Made by a program: the position numbers and the translations under genes. The notes under the pieces were generated by a model, which saw only the letters and a program-made list of their open reading frames with translations, was not told where the DNA came from and did not search any database. A DNA stretch of 6,218 nt from Methylococcales bacterium (GTDB taxonomy: Bacteria; Pseudomonadota; Gammaproteobacteria; Methylococcales; Methylomonadaceae), in contig JAGLUC010000181.1 in the NCBI GenBank assembly GCA_023134955.1, positions 1 through 6,218 of the forward strand, in the 5' to 3' direction. Below are positions 5,260 through 6,218 of the stretch, in pieces. Position 1 is the stretch's first letter; each line of letters opens with the position of its first letter.

Positions 5260-6145
5260 AGTTTTTTTCTTTACTAGCATATTAATTTTAACTGCCTGCT
5301 CAACAAGCACACATGACCTACGCCCTCTTCCTGTTATTCAATATGAAGATACTATGCGACAAGGCATACATTCTTATCAAAGAGATGATTATGTAGGTGC
5401 TATTTCATCCTTTAAAAAAGCACTTTTCTTGTGCCAAAGTATTGATGACCACAGGGGTATTTTGTTTGTAAAAATCAACTTGATTAAATCTGCCCAAGCG
5501 ATTAACGAGCTCGAACTTGCAGAAAAAAACTTAACTTCAATAAAAGACATCAAACAAATTGACCCAAACATAAACTCTCAAATCATTCTTCTTCAGGCTC
5601 AGCAGTTCTTTTTACAAAAAAGATATAACAAAGCATTAAAGGCTATAGCCCCTTTGATATCTTTACTGCCTGAAAAAGCCAATCAATACCATACACAGCA
5701 AATAAATTTATTGTTGACCCAAACTAAATTTGCTGTTTTTTCTGACTTAGCCAATACAAAAGACTGGTTTGAGAAATCCAAGACTGTCATTTCCAATAAT
5801 TCAATTATTAATAATAAGCAAAGGGCATTATTTAAGCGTTTATCAGCCCATATTACACAGAAAGATAAAAAATATGATCTGGCATTAGAATTAATGCAAC
5901 AGGCAATAAACAGTTATAAATTAAAATATAACCGAAGAGCTATCGCAACATGCCTAGAAGAAAAAGCCGCCATTTATCTTGCAATGAAAAATATAACTGC
6001 GGCTCAAAAAAGTTTGATTCGTGCAAAATCAATCAGAGAGTGGTTGCAAGATACTCATAAAACACAATTGTTAGACGAGCAATTACAATTGCTTGGCAAT
6101 GAAGAACTCAAGTCACCCTCAGAATTAATCTCAAACACACCTTAA
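5252..6145 (+). CDS. Lipoprotein with TPR-like helical repeats, fourth gene of the MCE operon
   Basis: Starting at ATG 5252 gives 297 residues with a short lipoprotein signal peptide, MIKVFFFTSILILTAC. The lipobox is LTAC with Cys16 as the lipidated residue, and Ser at +2 favours outer-membrane sorting by the Lol rule. The mature part is almost entirely alpha-helical. TPR-like units are visible at about 32-60 (MRQGIHSYQRDDYVGAISSF and the following KKAL), 118-135 and 205-265 (KYDLALELMQQAINSY, then AIYLAMKNITAAQKSLIRA). TPR modules bind proteins, so it may tether the MCE tail to the outer membrane or to a partner. MCE operons of this type often end in an auxiliary lipoprotein of the PqiC/ABC-transport-auxiliary kind; I see no likeness to that family here. 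An upstream ATG at 5237 would add five residues but lacks a ribosome-binding site. The function is inferred from position and architecture only. Confidence 0.78.
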   Translation: MIKVFFFTSILILTACSTSTHDLRPLPVIQYEDTMRQGIHSYQRDDYVGAISSFKKALFLCQSIDDHRGILFVKINLIKSAQAINELELAEKNLTSIKDIKQIDPNINSQIILLQAQQFFLQKRYNKALKAIAPLISLLPEKANQYHTQQINLLLTQTKFAVFSDLANTKDWFEKSKTVISNNSIINNKQRALFKRLSAHITQKDKKYDLALELMQQAINSYKLKYNRRAIATCLEEKAAIYLAMKNITAAQKSLIRAKSIREWLQDTHKTQLLDEQLQLLGNEELKSPSELISNTP

Positions 6146-6218
6146 GAGAAGTTTTAAAAATTCTGGCTTTGATGAATAGAAAGTTCTTTATGGTGAGCAT
6201 AATAACTGAATTAAAATA
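6146..6218. other. Trailing intergenic sequence with nothing recognisable
   Basis: The 73 bases after the lipoprotein stop are AT-rich. I see no stem-loop followed by a T-run, no promoter of quality and no start of a further gene, so the operon's terminator is not identified within the window. Confidence 0.5.

Noticed and set aside
5389..5571. Minus-strand open frame of 60 codons inside the lipoprotein gene
   Set aside because: It is antisense to helical-repeat coding sequence and has no independent support.

Overview
The window is AT-rich DNA from a diderm bacterium, most likely a gammaproteobacterium. The evidence is an MlaE/MlaF/MlaD-type (MCE) lipid-transport operon ending in an outer-membrane-type lipoprotein, an HDOD-domain signalling protein, a FliK-like protein and a REP-like palindrome with a GTAG head. 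The species cannot be named from this sequence. All intact genes read rightward.

Layout. Positions 1-67 (minus strand) hold the first 22 codons of an AbrB/MazE/SpoVT-type antitoxin, cut by the window edge. Its promoter (121-126 and 98-103) is overlaid by a striking 37-bp nested palindrome (78-114). Positions 179-393 (minus) look like a decayed, frameshifted small gene, followed by a REP-like hairpin (409-435) and a probable promoter for the rightward genes (457-484). Genes 540-1421 (HDOD protein) and 1421-2674 (FliK C-terminal-domain protein) overlap by one base. After a 124-bp gap comes a tight four-gene MCE operon: permease (2799-3608), MlaF-like ATPase homologue (3605-4279), single-domain MCE/MlaD protein (4276-5259) and a TPR-like lipoprotein (5252-6145). 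Every junction in the operon overlaps. The last 73 bases hold nothing recognisable.

How the genes fit together. The last four genes look like an envelope lipid-transport machine: a permease and its ATPase-position partner at the inner membrane, an anchored MCE ring with a helical tail spanning the periplasm, and a lipoprotein probably at the outer membrane. The surprise is the ATPase homologue. Its fold can be aligned along its whole length, but the Walker A, Q-loop, signature, Walker B/catalytic Glu, D-loop and H-switch positions are all substituted. The permease has also lost the usual Arg-Glu of its conserved RE(L/I)GP segment. This looks like a maintained MCE system whose ATPase subunit cannot hydrolyse ATP by the normal mechanism. 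It may be ATP-independent, or it may borrow another ATPase. This is the strongest candidate for something undescribed in the window.
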